Assembly (NCBI RefSeq): GCF_917563925.1
Contig: NZ_CAKJTJ010000030.1
Coordinates: forward strand, 1-38,370
Length of the DNA: 38,370 nucleotides
Direction: 5' to 3'
DNA from: Sutcliffiella rhizosphaerae
GTDB lineage: Bacteria > Bacillota > Bacilli > Bacillales > Bacillaceae_I
Shown here: positions 7,996 through 16,622 of the stretch, piece by piece
Position numbering within the stretch: position 1 is the first letter of the stretch
Layout: the number at the start of each line of letters is the position of its first letter
Notes under the pieces: model-generated
What the model was told of the DNA's origin: nothing
Databases searched by the model: none
The model's input: the letters and a program-made list of their open reading frames with translations, nothing else
Position numbers and translations under genes: made by a program

Positions 7996-8820
7996 TTAAG
8001 AGTACCTTCTTTTGTTCCATTGCAATATTATGGCATTGATTTCGCCGCCAGTAATGATCATTAGTGCGGAAAGATAGAACCACACTAATAATACGATGAT
8101 TCCTCCGAGACTTCCGTACATTGCTGTGTAATTGCCAAAGTTGCTGACATAGTAAGAAAAAAGTAAAGAGGCAGACATCCATCCCACTGTGGCAAAGAAA
8201 GCGCCAGGGAGTATGTCACGGACTTTCAAGTGGATGTTAGGAGCTACAATATAAAGGCAGCTAAAAACGAAAAATAAGATAATAAAGCTTACTCCCCAGC
8301 GAATAGTATTCCAAATGGTTAGGAATTCTTCTGATAATCCATAGGAGGAAAAAATGAACAAGCCTATTTCCCGTCCAAAGACCGGAAGCAATAAGGCAAC
8401 AATTATGACAAATACCATGGCTAATGTCAGTAATATTGCCGTTCCCCTTACTATGAAAAAGTGCCTGTTTTCGTTGACGTCAAAGGCACGGTTAAAAGCA
8501 CGAACAATCGCATTAATGCCGTTGGAGGCAAACCAAATGGTTGCGATGATTCCGAATGACAACAAATCACCCCGTTGCTCACTCAAGATTCTCGCAACAT
8601 TTGATTCGATTAGCTTCATGGATTCCCCTGGTGCATATTGCCTGATTACGCCAAGTACATCATCTTGAGTAATTGGGACATAGGCAATTAAAGTAAGTAG
8701 AAAAATTAAAAATGGAAAAAGCGATAATAAGAAAAAATACGCCAACTCTGCTGACATCCCTAATGCTTCATTACGGTCGAGCCGTTGAAACAGCTGTTTT
8801 ACAAAACGTAATATTTTCAT
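7996..8820 (-). CDS. yfkH: YihY/BrkB-family membrane protein, YfkH
   Basis: Integral membrane protein of 274 aa with about six hydrophobic segments. The family signature is visible: an N-terminal AxAAExAxF-like stretch (ALGMSAELAYFFLLSLFPF, 20-38), FxxxN near the start of the central domain, and GSLGGIIVLLVWFYLSALMI (about 236-255) near the C-terminus. Once annotated as tRNA-processing RNase BN, the family is now regarded as transport-like of unknown substrate. Length equals B. subtilis YfkH (about 275 aa). It is the last gene of a three-gene operon after yfkJ and yfkI, 55 bp downstream of yfkI, with SD GGAGGAAAG. Confidence 0.9.
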   Translation of the reverse strand: MKILRFVKQLFQRLDRNEALGMSAELAYFFLLSLFPFLIFLLTLIAYVPITQDDVLGVIRQYAPGESMKLIESNVARILSEQRGDLLSFGIIATIWFASNGINAIVRAFNRAFDVNENRHFFIVRGTAILLTLAMVFVIIVALLLPVFGREIGLFIFSSYGLSEEFLTIWNTIRWGVSFIILFFVFSCLYIVAPNIHLKVRDILPGAFFATVGWMSASLLFSYYVSNFGNYTAMYGSLGGIIVLLVWFYLSALMIITGGEINAIILQWNKRRYS

Positions 8821-8875
8821 TCACTTTCCTCCAAAACATCCATTTACTCTTCATTCTATTGTGAGCAAGTCCAAC

Positions 8876-9232
8876 TTACGACAGATTTTTGTTTTTTTGC
8901 TCAGTAGAATCCAAGTGTTTTGCAATTACATCTTTTGTTTCATTTACAATTTCCAATACTTGAGGTGTCGCTTCTTTTAACTGCTCGACTTTTCCTCGTA
9001 AATAATCAATATCTTTAGATACATCATCTACTGTCGTTTTTACAATATTGATTCGATGTTTTACTTCATTGGCAATTTCTTGTGGATGCTGCACGGCATA
9101 CTTTATTTTTCCACCAACACACTTGCCATTATGTATGACTGTTTCTCTTGTAGTCTTGTCTAGTAATGATATTGCTGCACCTACAAGTGCTCCTATTAAC
9201 ATGCCATCAATCAGTTTATTTCTGTTCCCCAT
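8876..9232 (-). CDS. yfkI: YtxH-like / YfkI stress-type protein
   Basis: 118 aa. The N-terminus MGNRNKLIDGMLIGALVGAA has a glycine-rich hydrophobic segment (about 9-23) typical of YtxH-domain proteins, followed by a long amphipathic helical region (about 45-115). Probably a peripheral membrane or stress protein; no enzymatic motif. It starts 12 bp after the yfkJ stop with SD AGGAGAG, so it is co-transcribed. The symbol is by position in the yfkJ-yfkI-yfkH order. In B. subtilis this operon is linked to general stress, but I could not find a clean sigma-B promoter here. Confidence 0.8.
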   Translation of the reverse strand: MGNRNKLIDGMLIGALVGAAISLLDKTTRETVIHNGKCVGGKIKYAVQHPQEIANEVKHRINIVKTTVDDVSKDIDYLRGKVEQLKEATPQVLEIVNETKDVIAKHLDSTEQKNKNLS

Positions 9233-9244
9233 ATCTTTTCTCTC

Positions 9245-9718
9245 CTATCCGTTTAATTTTTCTTTTTTTATTAATTCCAATAAGTTTTGGCAGCCTTCTT
9301 GGACCATTTCATAAACCTCATCAAAATTTCCGGTAAAATAAGGATCTGGCACATCGCTTATTTTGCTGTCCGGAACAAAATCCAATAATCTTCCTATAAA
9401 GCCGGTTTCTTTGTACCCTGCCATTTTCCTTATATTCCCTAAGTTATCTGCATCCATAGCAATAATGTAATCATAATCTGTAATATCTCGATCCTCTACT
9501 TGGCGAGCTTTTATTCCTTCATAGCTAATTTTCTTTTGGTCCAATAAATGCCTTGTGCCTTCATGTGGAACATGTCCGATATGCCAATCACCAGTTCCAG
9601 CTGAATCAACTTTGATTGTATCGGTTAATCCTTGCTTTTCAACCTCATGGCGAAAAACAGCTTCTGCCATCGGAGACCTGCAAATGTTTCCAAGGCAGAC
9701 GAATAAGACATGTATCAT
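9245..9718 (-). CDS. yfkJ: Low-molecular-weight protein tyrosine phosphatase, YfkJ
   Basis: Cytosolic phosphatase of 157 aa. The active-site loop is at the N-terminus: C8-L-G-N-I-C-R14-S15, with the general acid in D125-P126-Y127. These are the complete LMW-PTP catalytic elements. The open frame extends 25 codons upstream, but AAAGGAG lies 10 nt before the ATG at 9718 and family members start a few residues before the CxGNxCRS loop, so I use that start. First gene of the yfkJ-yfkI-yfkH operon. An upstream TATAAT is present without a good -35. Confidence 0.95.
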   Translation of the reverse strand: MIHVLFVCLGNICRSPMAEAVFRHEVEKQGLTDTIKVDSAGTGDWHIGHVPHEGTRHLLDQKKISYEGIKARQVEDRDITDYDYIIAMDADNLGNIRKMAGYKETGFIGRLLDFVPDSKISDVPDPYFTGNFDEVYEMVQEGCQNLLELIKKEKLNG

Positions 9719-9936
9719 TTGGCATTTCTCCTTTCTATTTCTATTAGTCCTATTATAAACATATTTCGAGCTTTCCACGACTATTGTTACCATTTATATC
9801 TTACCTATTAGAAAAAACTCCACTTCCTTTAGCTGTTGTGAACCATAAACTTTATGAGAGCATCAATCAAGATTCTGTTTTTTTCGAATTCGTGTTAAAA
9901 TAGGACAAACCAAGTATTGAAAGGGCGTCTACTAAT

Positions 9937-10161
9937 ATGAACTTAACAGAAAAATCCACTGAGAATGTGGAATATATGATTGAAGCCATTAAAGGTAAAT
10001 TAAAAGTATTAAATTTTGGCGCAATCAAACCTTCCCATTTTGACGAAGAAATGTACGAGGATTTAAAAGATATTTATGATCTAGTTATGAAAAAACCAAC
10101 CTTCAGTCCCAATGAAATGCAGGCAATTGCTGAAGAACTAGGTAATTTGCGTAAAAGATAA
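9937..10161 (+). CDS. yfkK: DUF1128 protein YfkK
   Basis: Small soluble protein of 74 aa, helical and acidic/basic mixed ([20 protein letters not shown]..., ending EELGNLRKR). Matches the DUF1128 family in length and in the ENxxYMIEAIKxKLxxxNxxAIKPxxF pattern. The function is unknown. Divergent from yfkJ, as in B. subtilis, which supports the identification. Preceded by GAAAGGG. Confidence 0.88.
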   Translation: MNLTEKSTENVEYMIEAIKGKLKVLNFGAIKPSHFDEEMYEDLKDIYDLVMKKPTFSPNEMQAIAEELGNLRKR

Positions 10162-10233
10162 CACACCTTAACGGACATGCTCTGGTATGAATCATTCTCT
10201 CTGTGCATATAAGTGTACAGAGGGGGGATTAAC

Positions 10234-10401
10234 ATGATGTTTTTATATCTAGCCACCATCGGATTTGCAATATTACTTTTTTTATTAATGGGTGTCTTTC
10301 TTTATAATGTTTCTTGTGGACTTAATCAAAAGGATGCAATTGAGATTGATCCTCTGCCTCCAGAATCGACAGAAGAAGAAAGTAACGTCATAAAATCATA
10401 A
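10234..10401 (+). CDS. 55-aa single-pass membrane protein
   Basis: Begins with two adjacent ATG codons (10234, 10237) after a G-rich SD (AGAGGGGGG). I do not use the longer frame from 10213, which would bury the SD. The N-terminal 30 residues form one membrane helix (about 4-26). The tail is acidic and Pro/Glu-rich (DPLPPESTEEESN). No known family recognised. It lies 72 bp after yfkK and before a very strong terminator, so the two may share a transcript. Confidence 0.7.
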   Translation: MMFLYLATIGFAILLFLLMGVFLYNVSCGLNQKDAIEIDPLPPESTEEESNVIKS

Positions 10402-10423
10402 AAACAGTCTTAACTACAGGTTC

Positions 10424-10464
10424 AATCGAGTATAAAATCGCAAAGATTTTATACTCGATTTTTT
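10424..10464 (+). terminator. Strong terminator, 16-bp perfect stem
   Basis: A 16-bp perfect stem (10424-10439 with 10445-10460), loop GCAAA, then a T run. It ends the yfkK/small-membrane-protein unit and overlaps the 5' leader of the next gene. Confidence 0.93.
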
Positions 10465-10489
10465 GTGGTTTATATTGAAGGGGATAAAA

Positions 10490-11044
10490 ATGAAAGTACA
10501 TCCAAAAGCATTTCATGTACGGGAATTAAATTATATAATAAGGTCCGCAAAAAAGCAGGATGCACAAAGCCTGTCAGAATTGCGATTACAGATAGACGGT
10601 GAAACAGAAAATATGGACAGGGAAAGAGGAGAATCATACATAGATGCAGCAGGATTTAAACATTTAATCAATGAAGATACTATAAGTCCTAAAAACCTAT
10701 TTTTAGTTTGTGAAACAGACAGTAAAATTGTTGGTTTTTCCAGATGCGAAGGCAACCCATTGAAGAGGTCATCTCATAAAGTAGAGTTTGGTGTTTGCGT
10801 ATTAAAAGATTTCTGGGGCTATAGCATAGGAAAAAACCTGCTAAAAGAGTCAATTCTATGGTCTGACACAAACGATATTAAGAAAATGACACTTTCAGTA
10901 CTTGAATCCAATAAAAATGCTATAACCCTTTATAAAAATAATGGATTTGAAATAGAAGGCTTATTAAAAAAGGATAAGCTGCTATCAGATGGAAAATTTT
11001 ACAACACTATCATAATGGGTCGCATTAAGGATCAAGAATTTTGA
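10490..11044 (+). CDS. GNAT-family N-acetyltransferase
   Basis: Predicted acetyl-CoA-dependent acetyltransferase, 184 aa. Seen: an N-terminal IRSAKKQDAQSLSELR strand/helix start, a core beta-strand VEFGVCVLKDFWGYSIGKNLL (the acetyl-CoA loop, with WGYSIG in place of the usual Q/RGxGxG), and the late GNAT motif NKNAITLYKNNGFEIEGLLKK. Substrate unknown. Start chosen at the ATG at 10490 because GAAGGGGAT lies just before it. An in-frame TTG at 10463 falls inside the terminator. A single gene with its own terminator. Confidence 0.88.
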   Translation: MKVHPKAFHVRELNYIIRSAKKQDAQSLSELRLQIDGETENMDRERGESYIDAAGFKHLINEDTISPKNLFLVCETDSKIVGFSRCEGNPLKRSSHKVEFGVCVLKDFWGYSIGKNLLKESILWSDTNDIKKMTLSVLESNKNAITLYKNNGFEIEGLLKKDKLLSDGKFYNTIIMGRIKDQEF

Positions 11045-11072
11045 TACAATTATTAGACAACTGAGCTTTCAG

Positions 11073-11119
11073 ACTGTAGACAACCTTGAGGCAATTCAAG
11101 GTTGTCTACAGTTCATTTT
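11073..11119 (+). terminator. Strong terminator, 17-bp perfect stem
   Basis: ACTGTAGACAACCTTGA (11073-11089) pairs perfectly with 11096-11112 around loop GGCAAT, followed by CATTTTT. Confidence 0.92.
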
Positions 11120-11282
11120 TGTACCTACATTCAACAAAGTATATTAAATGTGAAGATTATTGGTACGAAGAATGGAAATATAGTAATTTTTTTCATCAGT
11201 CTAAACTGTCTACTTTTTATTTTTTCATTCGTTCAGGTAAAATAAAAAATAGATAAATTAGAGATGTGGAGGCTAGAAACCG

Positions 11283-12149
11283 ATGGATACCATTACTCAC
11301 ACCCTTTTTGGGATGACTATATATGGTGCAGTTGATAAACGAAAAGACGATAAAAAAACAAAATGGGCAATGTTTGTCACAGCTGTAGGAGCAAGTCAAA
11401 TTCCAGATAGTGATGTCATTTCACAGCTTTGGGACTCAGAGGGGCTTTACCAAATGTGGCATAGAGGCATTACCCACTCATTGTTCATGGTTCCTGTTTG
11501 GGCACTACTTTTCTTTTTAGTCAGTATTTTGGTTTTAAAGAGGAAAGATTGGCGTTTTTTTTGGGTACCAATCATTGCAGTTTTCATACATAATACCTCT
11601 GACTTGTTTAATGCTTGGGGAACTGGATATTTGGAACCTTTTTCTTCGATTCGCCTCACTTTTGGTACGATTCCAATTATAGATTTTGTTATTTGGGTAA
11701 TTATTGGGGTTGCCTTTTTCGCGCGGAAACTTTGGAAAAAAGAAAGACACTTATTATATCGAACAGTTTGGATTTTCATTATTGCACATGTTGCGATTCA
11801 GACTAGCCAGGGGTACTTTTTATACAAACAGTACGATGAAAAATACAACCAAGTTGCTTTATCTGCAAGCTTTCTTCCTTGGCACTTTTCGATAATAGGG
11901 AAAACAGAAGATAAAATAGAAATTATTAATGACTCCCTTTTTACTAATCCAAAACTACAATATACATTAGAATCAGCTGAAAGTACTGACCTCAACGAGC
12001 TGTTTGAACAAGTACCAGAAGCGAAGACACTTTATGATTGGTCTCCATTTGTTGTGATTGTTGATGACGATGAGCGACTTGGCATTTATGATCCAAGATT
12101 TTATCGAAACGGTCAGTCGTTCCTTTTCGAATTTATTGAAAAACAGTAG
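11283..12149 (+). CDS. DUF457 metal-dependent hydrolase-like membrane protein
   Basis: 288 aa with four or five membrane segments in the first 185 residues and a soluble C-terminal domain. The family's histidine/aspartate motifs are visible: HTLFG (6-10), QIPDSDV (39-45), MWHRGITHS (58-66) and HNTSDLFNAWGT (about 103-114). These define the YdjM/YfhP/YvsG group, annotated as metal-dependent hydrolases although activity is mostly unproven. SD GGAGG 10 nt before the ATG. Similar to B. subtilis YfhP by eye, but I do not assign the symbol. Confidence 0.85.
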   Translation: MDTITHTLFGMTIYGAVDKRKDDKKTKWAMFVTAVGASQIPDSDVISQLWDSEGLYQMWHRGITHSLFMVPVWALLFFLVSILVLKRKDWRFFWVPIIAVFIHNTSDLFNAWGTGYLEPFSSIRLTFGTIPIIDFVIWVIIGVAFFARKLWKKERHLLYRTVWIFIIAHVAIQTSQGYFLYKQYDEKYNQVALSASFLPWHFSIIGKTEDKIEIINDSLFTNPKLQYTLESAESTDLNELFEQVPEAKTLYDWSPFVVIVDDDERLGIYDPRFYRNGQSFLFEFIEKQ

Positions 12150-12235
12150 TTAGATAATTATTTTTCTGTTAAGAGGTATATTTTTTTATAGTATTGGGAA
12201 TAGTAATAGAAATACTAAAAACGAGGTGCTATAGA

Positions 12236-12403
12236 ATGCTAGTTTCGAAGAGATACTTTTTAACAGAGATGGAACGTGAAAGTGTGGAACAGACATTAAA
12301 AGAAAAAGGTCACCTTCGTGAAGAAGTATTAATCATGGATGACGATGAAATTATTCATATTTATCAAAAATATATGGTGAATGAATTAATAGCAAATAAT
12401 TAG
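12236..12403 (+). CDS. 55-aa conserved-looking hypothetical protein
   Basis: ATG at 12236 with GAGGTG 8 nt upstream; a longer frame from a TTG at 12194 lacks an SD. The protein is acidic, helical and soluble: LTEMERESVEQTLKEKGHL in the N-terminal half, then MDDDEIIHIYQKYMVNELI. No cysteine, signal or membrane segment. No family recognised. Followed by two terminator-like hairpins. Confidence 0.7.
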   Translation: MLVSKRYFLTEMERESVEQTLKEKGHLREEVLIMDDDEIIHIYQKYMVNELIANN

Positions 12404-12409
12404 AAATGC

Positions 12410-12433
12410 AGAAGGCTCCCCCTACCTTCTTTT
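12410..12433 (+). terminator. Terminator after the 55-aa gene
   Basis: AGAAGG / CCTTCT stem, 9-nt loop, then TTTC. Modest stem. Confidence 0.6.
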
Positions 12434-12444
12434 CTATTAAAAAG

Positions 12445-12468
12445 CCGTGACTTACGTCCGGTTTTTTT
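12445..12468 (+). terminator. Second terminator-like hairpin
   Basis: CCG-GAC / GTC-CGG stem with a one-base bulge and TTAC loop, then seven T on the plus strand. The minus strand also has a T run after the hairpin, so it may act both ways. Confidence 0.6.
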
Positions 12469-12511
12469 ATATTCCTTTTATCATTTCCCGAGAAATTTTG
12501 ACATGAAAGAC

Positions 12512-12543
12512 GAAAAAGCGACCCTATGTACATTATGGGTCGC
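12512..12543 (-). terminator. Minus-strand terminator after the 44-aa gene
   Basis: GCGACCC / GGGTCGC perfect 7-bp stem, 12-nt loop, then five T on the minus strand. It lies 31 bp after the stop of the 44-aa gene and ends the htrC-side unit. Confidence 0.85.
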
Positions 12544-12573
12544 CGTTTATATAAATGGGAGAGTTATAAAATA

Positions 12574-12708
12574 TTACTGTGGACTTAGTCCTTTTATTAA
12601 ATCAAGCCTTGGTTTCACTACTTCTACTTTAATCCCTTTTGCTTTATACTTTTCTACGATTTTTCGGACACTCATTCCTTTTTTTTCTTTTATGTCTGTT
12701 TTTTGCAT
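12574..12708 (-). CDS. 44-aa basic microprotein downstream of htrC
   Basis: Too short for ordinary ORF calling. ATG at 12708 with GAGGCGAG about 5 nt upstream. 44 aa, very Lys-rich (begins MQKTDIKEKKGMSVRKI, ends DLIKGLSPQ). No Cys or membrane segment. It lies 49 bp after the htrC stop and 31 bp before a good minus-strand terminator, so it is likely the last gene of that transcript. The pattern VRKIVEKYKAKGIKVEVVKP reads like a helix followed by a strand. Function unknown. Confidence 0.6.
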   Translation of the reverse strand: MQKTDIKEKKGMSVRKIVEKYKAKGIKVEVVKPRLDLIKGLSPQ

Positions 12709-12757
12709 GTTTACTCGCCTCTATTCCTTAGATTTTGGGACTGCCTCACATACATTT

Positions 12758-13993
12758 TTAAAACATTTGTTTAACGAGAGTCATTTCTACTTCATTCATT
12801 TCCCCATTGCGATAGTAAGTAACTTTCATTTTATCTCCAATATTCTTTTGATTATAGAGGTACTTTCGTAAGCTTAAAGAATCTTTTATTTCCTGATCAT
12901 CAAGCTTAACGATGACATCATACTCTTGAAGTTTGGCTTTATCTGCTGGAGACATAGCCTCAACACCTGTTACGACAATTCCGCTAGTCACTTCTTCTGG
13001 GAGCTTAAGTGTTGCTCTTTGTGCCTCAAGAGGAACATCGGATAATGATGCTAAACCCACTCCCATAAAGGGGCGTTGAACTTCTTTGTGTTGCTCTAAA
13101 TCCTCAATGATGGGTATAACCGAGGTAATTGGTATTGCAAAACCAATTCCTTCTACTCTTGATTGAGCTATCTTCATGGAATTTATGCCAATTACCTCCC
13201 CGCGAAGATTGACAAGTGCGCCACCACTGTTACCTGGATTAATAGCTGCATCCGTTTGAATGACGTCTGCCTCCCAGTCTGGTTGACCATCTTGATTTAT
13301 GTCAACGGGAATAACCCGTTCTTTTCCACTAATAATTCCTTGTGTTACGGAACCGAAAAATTCCAGTCCAAGAGGATTTCCGATGGCTATTACTGGTTCT
13401 CCTAATGTTATCGCATCAGAATCTCCGAAAATGGCAACTTGATTAATGTTGGCATCATTTACAGTCAATACTGCTAAATCGGTCAATGCATCACTTCCGA
13501 TTACTTCCGCTTCCACCCTCGTGCCATCCACAAGGCTTACTTCCACTTTCGTTGCGCCATCAATAACATGAGCATTTGTGACGATGTAGGCTTTGCCATT
13601 TTCTTTTTTATAAACAACTCCGGAACCAGTTCCAGCTTCCTGGTCACCTTGTGCACCACGCGGGTCAAATAAAGAGTTGCTACCACTCCTTATATTTACT
13701 ACCCCAACTACAGCTTCAGAAACGTTTTCTACAGCACTTGTTATGTTTGTTTGAATTTTTTCATATTCTACTTGATTTGTTTGGACTGCAGTGTTGGTTT
13801 CCACACTCACTTCCTGTTGTGGAGATGTCTCTTCATTGTTGATATATAAACCCCAATCCAAAAGGACTGGCAGCATGGAAACAACACCAAGAGCCCCTAT
13901 TACTCCACCTGTTACAGATGCAAAAATCGTTCTTCCTAGTGTTCTTTCTTTTCTTTGTCTTTTTTGAGATGCGTGATCATCATAATACCCCAT
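12758..13993 (-). CDS. htrC: S1C serine protease, HtrA/HtrC-like
   Basis: Membrane-anchored extracytoplasmic protease, 411 aa: a short cytoplasmic tail, one membrane helix (about 22-45), a trypsin-like domain with catalytic triad H142 (TNAHV), D172 (LTDLAV) and S256 (PGNSGG), and a C-terminal PDZ domain (about 305-405). The opening MGYYDDH and overall plan match the HtrC (YyxA) branch better than HtrA/HtrB, though the usual yycF-walK cluster is absent here. Downstream of and co-directional with a two-component system, 112 bp away, suggesting envelope-stress control like CssRS-htrA/B; that link is inference. Confidence 0.9.
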   Translation of the reverse strand: MGYYDDHASQKRQRKERTLGRTIFASVTGGVIGALGVVSMLPVLLDWGLYINNEETSPQQEVSVETNTAVQTNQVEYEKIQTNITSAVENVSEAVVGVVNIRSGSNSLFDPRGAQGDQEAGTGSGVVYKKENGKAYIVTNAHVIDGATKVEVSLVDGTRVEAEVIGSDALTDLAVLTVNDANINQVAIFGDSDAITLGEPVIAIGNPLGLEFFGSVTQGIISGKERVIPVDINQDGQPDWEADVIQTDAAINPGNSGGALVNLRGEVIGINSMKIAQSRVEGIGFAIPITSVIPIIEDLEQHKEVQRPFMGVGLASLSDVPLEAQRATLKLPEEVTSGIVVTGVEAMSPADKAKLQEYDVIVKLDDQEIKDSLSLRKYLYNQKNIGDKMKVTYYRNGEMNEVEMTLVKQMF

Positions 13994-14052
13994 ATTCCTT
14001 CACCTCATCATGAGTTCTTGTTAATCTACTTTTATTAAACCCTACTACGATG

Positions 14053-14114
14053 AAAGTAAGCTTAAAGTAAAATGAGAAAATGATTAGAAAATGTTAAAGT
14101 AAAGATTAAAGTGA
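14053..14114 (-). promoter_or_regulatory. Phased direct repeats upstream of htrC
   Basis: AAAGTAA (third copy flanked TTAAAGTAAA) occurs at 14053, 14064 and 14096, with AAAGTGA at 14108: spacings 11, 32 and 12 bp, close to whole helical turns. OmpR-type regulators bind such direct repeats, so this could be the operator of the neighbouring response regulator. The last copy overlaps the kinase stop codon. Inference only. Confidence 0.35.
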
Positions 14115-15530
14115 TTTATCTTCTTCAAATACCCCTTTAAGGATTACTGTAATCTGTGTCCATTCACCCTCTAGGCTGTCAGCAGTAATTTCACCACTAT
14201 AGTTTTGGACCATTCTTTTCGCGATGGAAAGACCTAAACCTTGACCGCCCTTCTCCCTGCTCCGGGCTTTATCTACTCGATAAAAACGATCAAATATCTT
14301 TTCCAAGTCCTCAAATGGGATTCCGATCCCATAATCTTTTATTGAAATATGGAAATTTTCATTTACTCTTTTTGTATGGATATCTACTGATTTTGAATCG
14401 TTGGAATATTTCACTGCATTATCAAGAAGGATAATCAGTATTTGTTCTAAGTGTCTTTCAGCCATTGACACTTGAAAATTACCTTGTATTTCATTTTCAA
14501 AATGCAGGGTAAAATTCGGATATAGCATGCTGAATTTTTTGATTACCTCTTCCACGATTGGAATAGGCTCTGTAAGATCCTCTGCAATCTCCAGCCTATC
14601 CGATTCCAAGCGGGTCAACTCGAGCAATTCGTAAACAAGCATTTTTAATCTTTCTACTTCTTGTTGGGAAGCTCTCAGTGATTCTTCCAATACTTCTGGA
14701 TCATTTTTCCCCCAACGATCTAAAAGCTTCAAATGCCCTTCTAAAATAGAAATCGGTGTCCGGAGTTCATGTGATGCATCTTCTACAAACTGTTTCTGTT
14801 TTTGGAAGGACAATTCCACCGCATCCATCATTTCATTAAATACATTTGAAAGATCTGCTATCTCGTCTTTTTGATTCTTATCCTGATGCACCCTTTCCTT
14901 GAATCCGCGCATCTTTATTCGTTTCATCGTATAGGTAAGGGCAGATATCGGAGCAAGAAGCTGTTTGGCTATCAGCATTCCACCTACTCCACTTAACAGG
15001 ACAGCACCAGCGCCTGCAGACCATGTGACTAAGAAAATAAGTCCTTGAAGCCTTTCGAAATTTTTTAAATCTCTAATTACTTCTATGTACCCAATAAAAC
15101 CATTAGTCATGACAGGTTTTCGATGAACTAAGTAATGTTTTCCATTTACTTTGACATGCTCAAGGTCTTTACTTTCAACTGGCGTAATCATGAGCTCTCT
15201 TGGTAAATTAGTCGCGACTGCAACAAGTAAATTTCCTTCCCTGTCCATTATCCTGATGAGCTCATTTGCTTCATTTGCTTTTTCTAAAAAACCGCTACTG
15301 TTAATAACCTGTGAGCGACCGATAAAAAATGGTTGCTCAGAATAGTACGCCTGAATTTCTCTCATTTTCTCTTGAATATTACGTTCTTCTTGTTCAAGCA
15401 TCCATGTTCTCATGACGTAATATTGAACAGAATTATATGCTACAAATAAGATAAGAATAACTAGCGATGACCAGATCGTAATTTTCCATCTTATTGGAAG
15501 TTGCGAGAAATATTTATACACTTTCTTCAT
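14106..15530 (-). CDS. Sensor histidine kinase, ArlS/YkoH-like
   Basis: Membrane kinase of 474 aa: TM1 (about 18-38), an extracytoplasmic sensor loop (about 40-160), TM2 (about 163-188), HAMP (about 188-241), then the phosphorylated His in DASHELRTP (H254), an N-box (LLDNAVKYS), DYGIGIP (G1) and GGQGLGLSIAKRM (G2). A complete EnvZ/OmpR-class kinase. Its start ATG overlaps the regulator's stop by 4 bp, indicating translational coupling. It belongs with the ArlRS/YkoGH/CssRS set. The signal is unknown; the adjacent protease suggests envelope stress. Confidence 0.93.
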   Translation of the reverse strand: MKKVYKYFSQLPIRWKITIWSSLVILILFVAYNSVQYYVMRTWMLEQEERNIQEKMREIQAYYSEQPFFIGRSQVINSSGFLEKANEANELIRIMDREGNLLVAVATNLPRELMITPVESKDLEHVKVNGKHYLVHRKPVMTNGFIGYIEVIRDLKNFERLQGLIFLVTWSAGAGAVLLSGVGGMLIAKQLLAPISALTYTMKRIKMRGFKERVHQDKNQKDEIADLSNVFNEMMDAVELSFQKQKQFVEDASHELRTPISILEGHLKLLDRWGKNDPEVLEESLRASQQEVERLKMLVYELLELTRLESDRLEIAEDLTEPIPIVEEVIKKFSMLYPNFTLHFENEIQGNFQVSMAERHLEQILIILLDNAVKYSNDSKSVDIHTKRVNENFHISIKDYGIGIPFEDLEKIFDRFYRVDKARSREKGGQGLGLSIAKRMVQNYSGEITADSLEGEWTQITVILKGVFEEDKSL

Positions 15531-16204
15531 GTTCTCATCACATAACCAGTCCCACGTACAGTTTGTATGTAACTTTCTTCTTCTTGTTTATCCATTTTGT
15601 TTCGTAAGTATCGGACATATACATCCACCACATTAGTTTCTGCGTAGGAACCAAGTTCCCAAACTTTATCCAGCAGGATTTCGCGGGTTAGCACTCGATT
15701 AATGTTTGTCATGAATACCACAAGCAAATCAAATTCTCTTTTCGTCAATTCAATTTGTTCACCATCACGCATAACTGTTCTAGCATCTAGATCAACTATT
15801 ACGTCCCTGAACTTCAACGTATTTTGCAAGACCTCTTTCTTACCTTCCATTCGTCTGAAAAGAGCACGGATTCTTGCAAGAAGCTCCTCAATTGCAAATG
15901 GTTTAGACATATAGTCGTCTGCCCCGCTATCAAGTCCTGAAACCTTATCCATTACACTATCACGCGCAGTGAGCATAATAATCGGTGTTTCCTTCACAGA
16001 TCGAATTCTCCGACATACCTCCATCCCACTCAGACCCGGTAGCATAAGATCAAGTAAAATGACATCCCAATCCTCTTTGAGTGCAAGTTCAAGTCCTTCT
16101 CTTCCATCATAGGAAGTGGTAACGCGGAAACCTTCGTATTGTAATTCCAACTCAATAAATCGAGCAAGGTTTTTTTCATCTTCAATAATTAGCACTCTAC
16201 ACAT
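15527..16204 (-). CDS. OmpR-family response regulator, ArlR/YkoG-like
   Basis: 225 aa: receiver domain with phospho-acceptor D52 (LLDLMLPG), conserved T79 and K101 (SKPF), and a C-terminal winged helix ending ETNVVDVYVRYLRNKM...TVRGTGYVMR. The ETNVVDVYxRYLRNK stretch closely resembles Staphylococcus ArlR. I start at the ATG at 16204 because GGGGGTG lies 9 nt upstream; the frame extends 17 codons further with no other support. First gene of the operon RR-HK, followed by htrC. Confidence 0.94.
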   Translation of the reverse strand: MCRVLIIEDEKNLARFIELELQYEGFRVTTSYDGREGLELALKEDWDVILLDLMLPGLSGMEVCRRIRSVKETPIIMLTARDSVMDKVSGLDSGADDYMSKPFAIEELLARIRALFRRMEGKKEVLQNTLKFRDVIVDLDARTVMRDGEQIELTKREFDLLVVFMTNINRVLTREILLDKVWELGSYAETNVVDVYVRYLRNKMDKQEEESYIQTVRGTGYVMRT

Positions 16205-16493
16205 ATTGTATACACCCCCACTGTAAAAAGTGGCCATTATCTTAGTTTTACACATATCAGTTTATTTTAAGCCTTACTATAATTTTAACGAAAAAATGAA
16301 GTGGACGGGATGAGAATTTGATGAGAATTGAAAGTGTAATGTGTTTGTAACAGCGGTGTAAAAAATAGGAAGTGGATTGAAAAGAGGATTGTTTGACAAC
16401 TACATTAAAACTGATGGAATAAAAACTGCTAATTTGGTCCGTCCAATCACTCAGTTTACGTCATCCTGTTTCCTTCTATTTGTGTAAAAATAG

Positions 16494-16523
16494 TTGTTTT
16501 CAATATAACCAGAAACATATAAT
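16494..16523 (+). promoter_or_regulatory. Possible sigma-A promoter of a small unit
   Basis: TTGTTT, 18-bp spacer, TATAAT (perfect -10). It lies 100 bp before a 21-codon ORF, and a terminator follows at 16807. I see nothing else in 16205-16493 apart from the regulator's upstream region. Confidence 0.5.
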
Positions 16524-16622
16524 AATAAAACAATAAACGTGTACGAGACGTTAACTGTTTACGGAGTTTTATGGTTTTGAGAACTGGTGAGTTAGAGAAT
16601 GATCAGAAGGTAGGTAGACAAA

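Noticed and set aside
9719-9800. Sigma-B promoter before yfkJ
   Set aside because: A GTTTAT is present, but no GGGTAT-like -10 lies at the correct distance.
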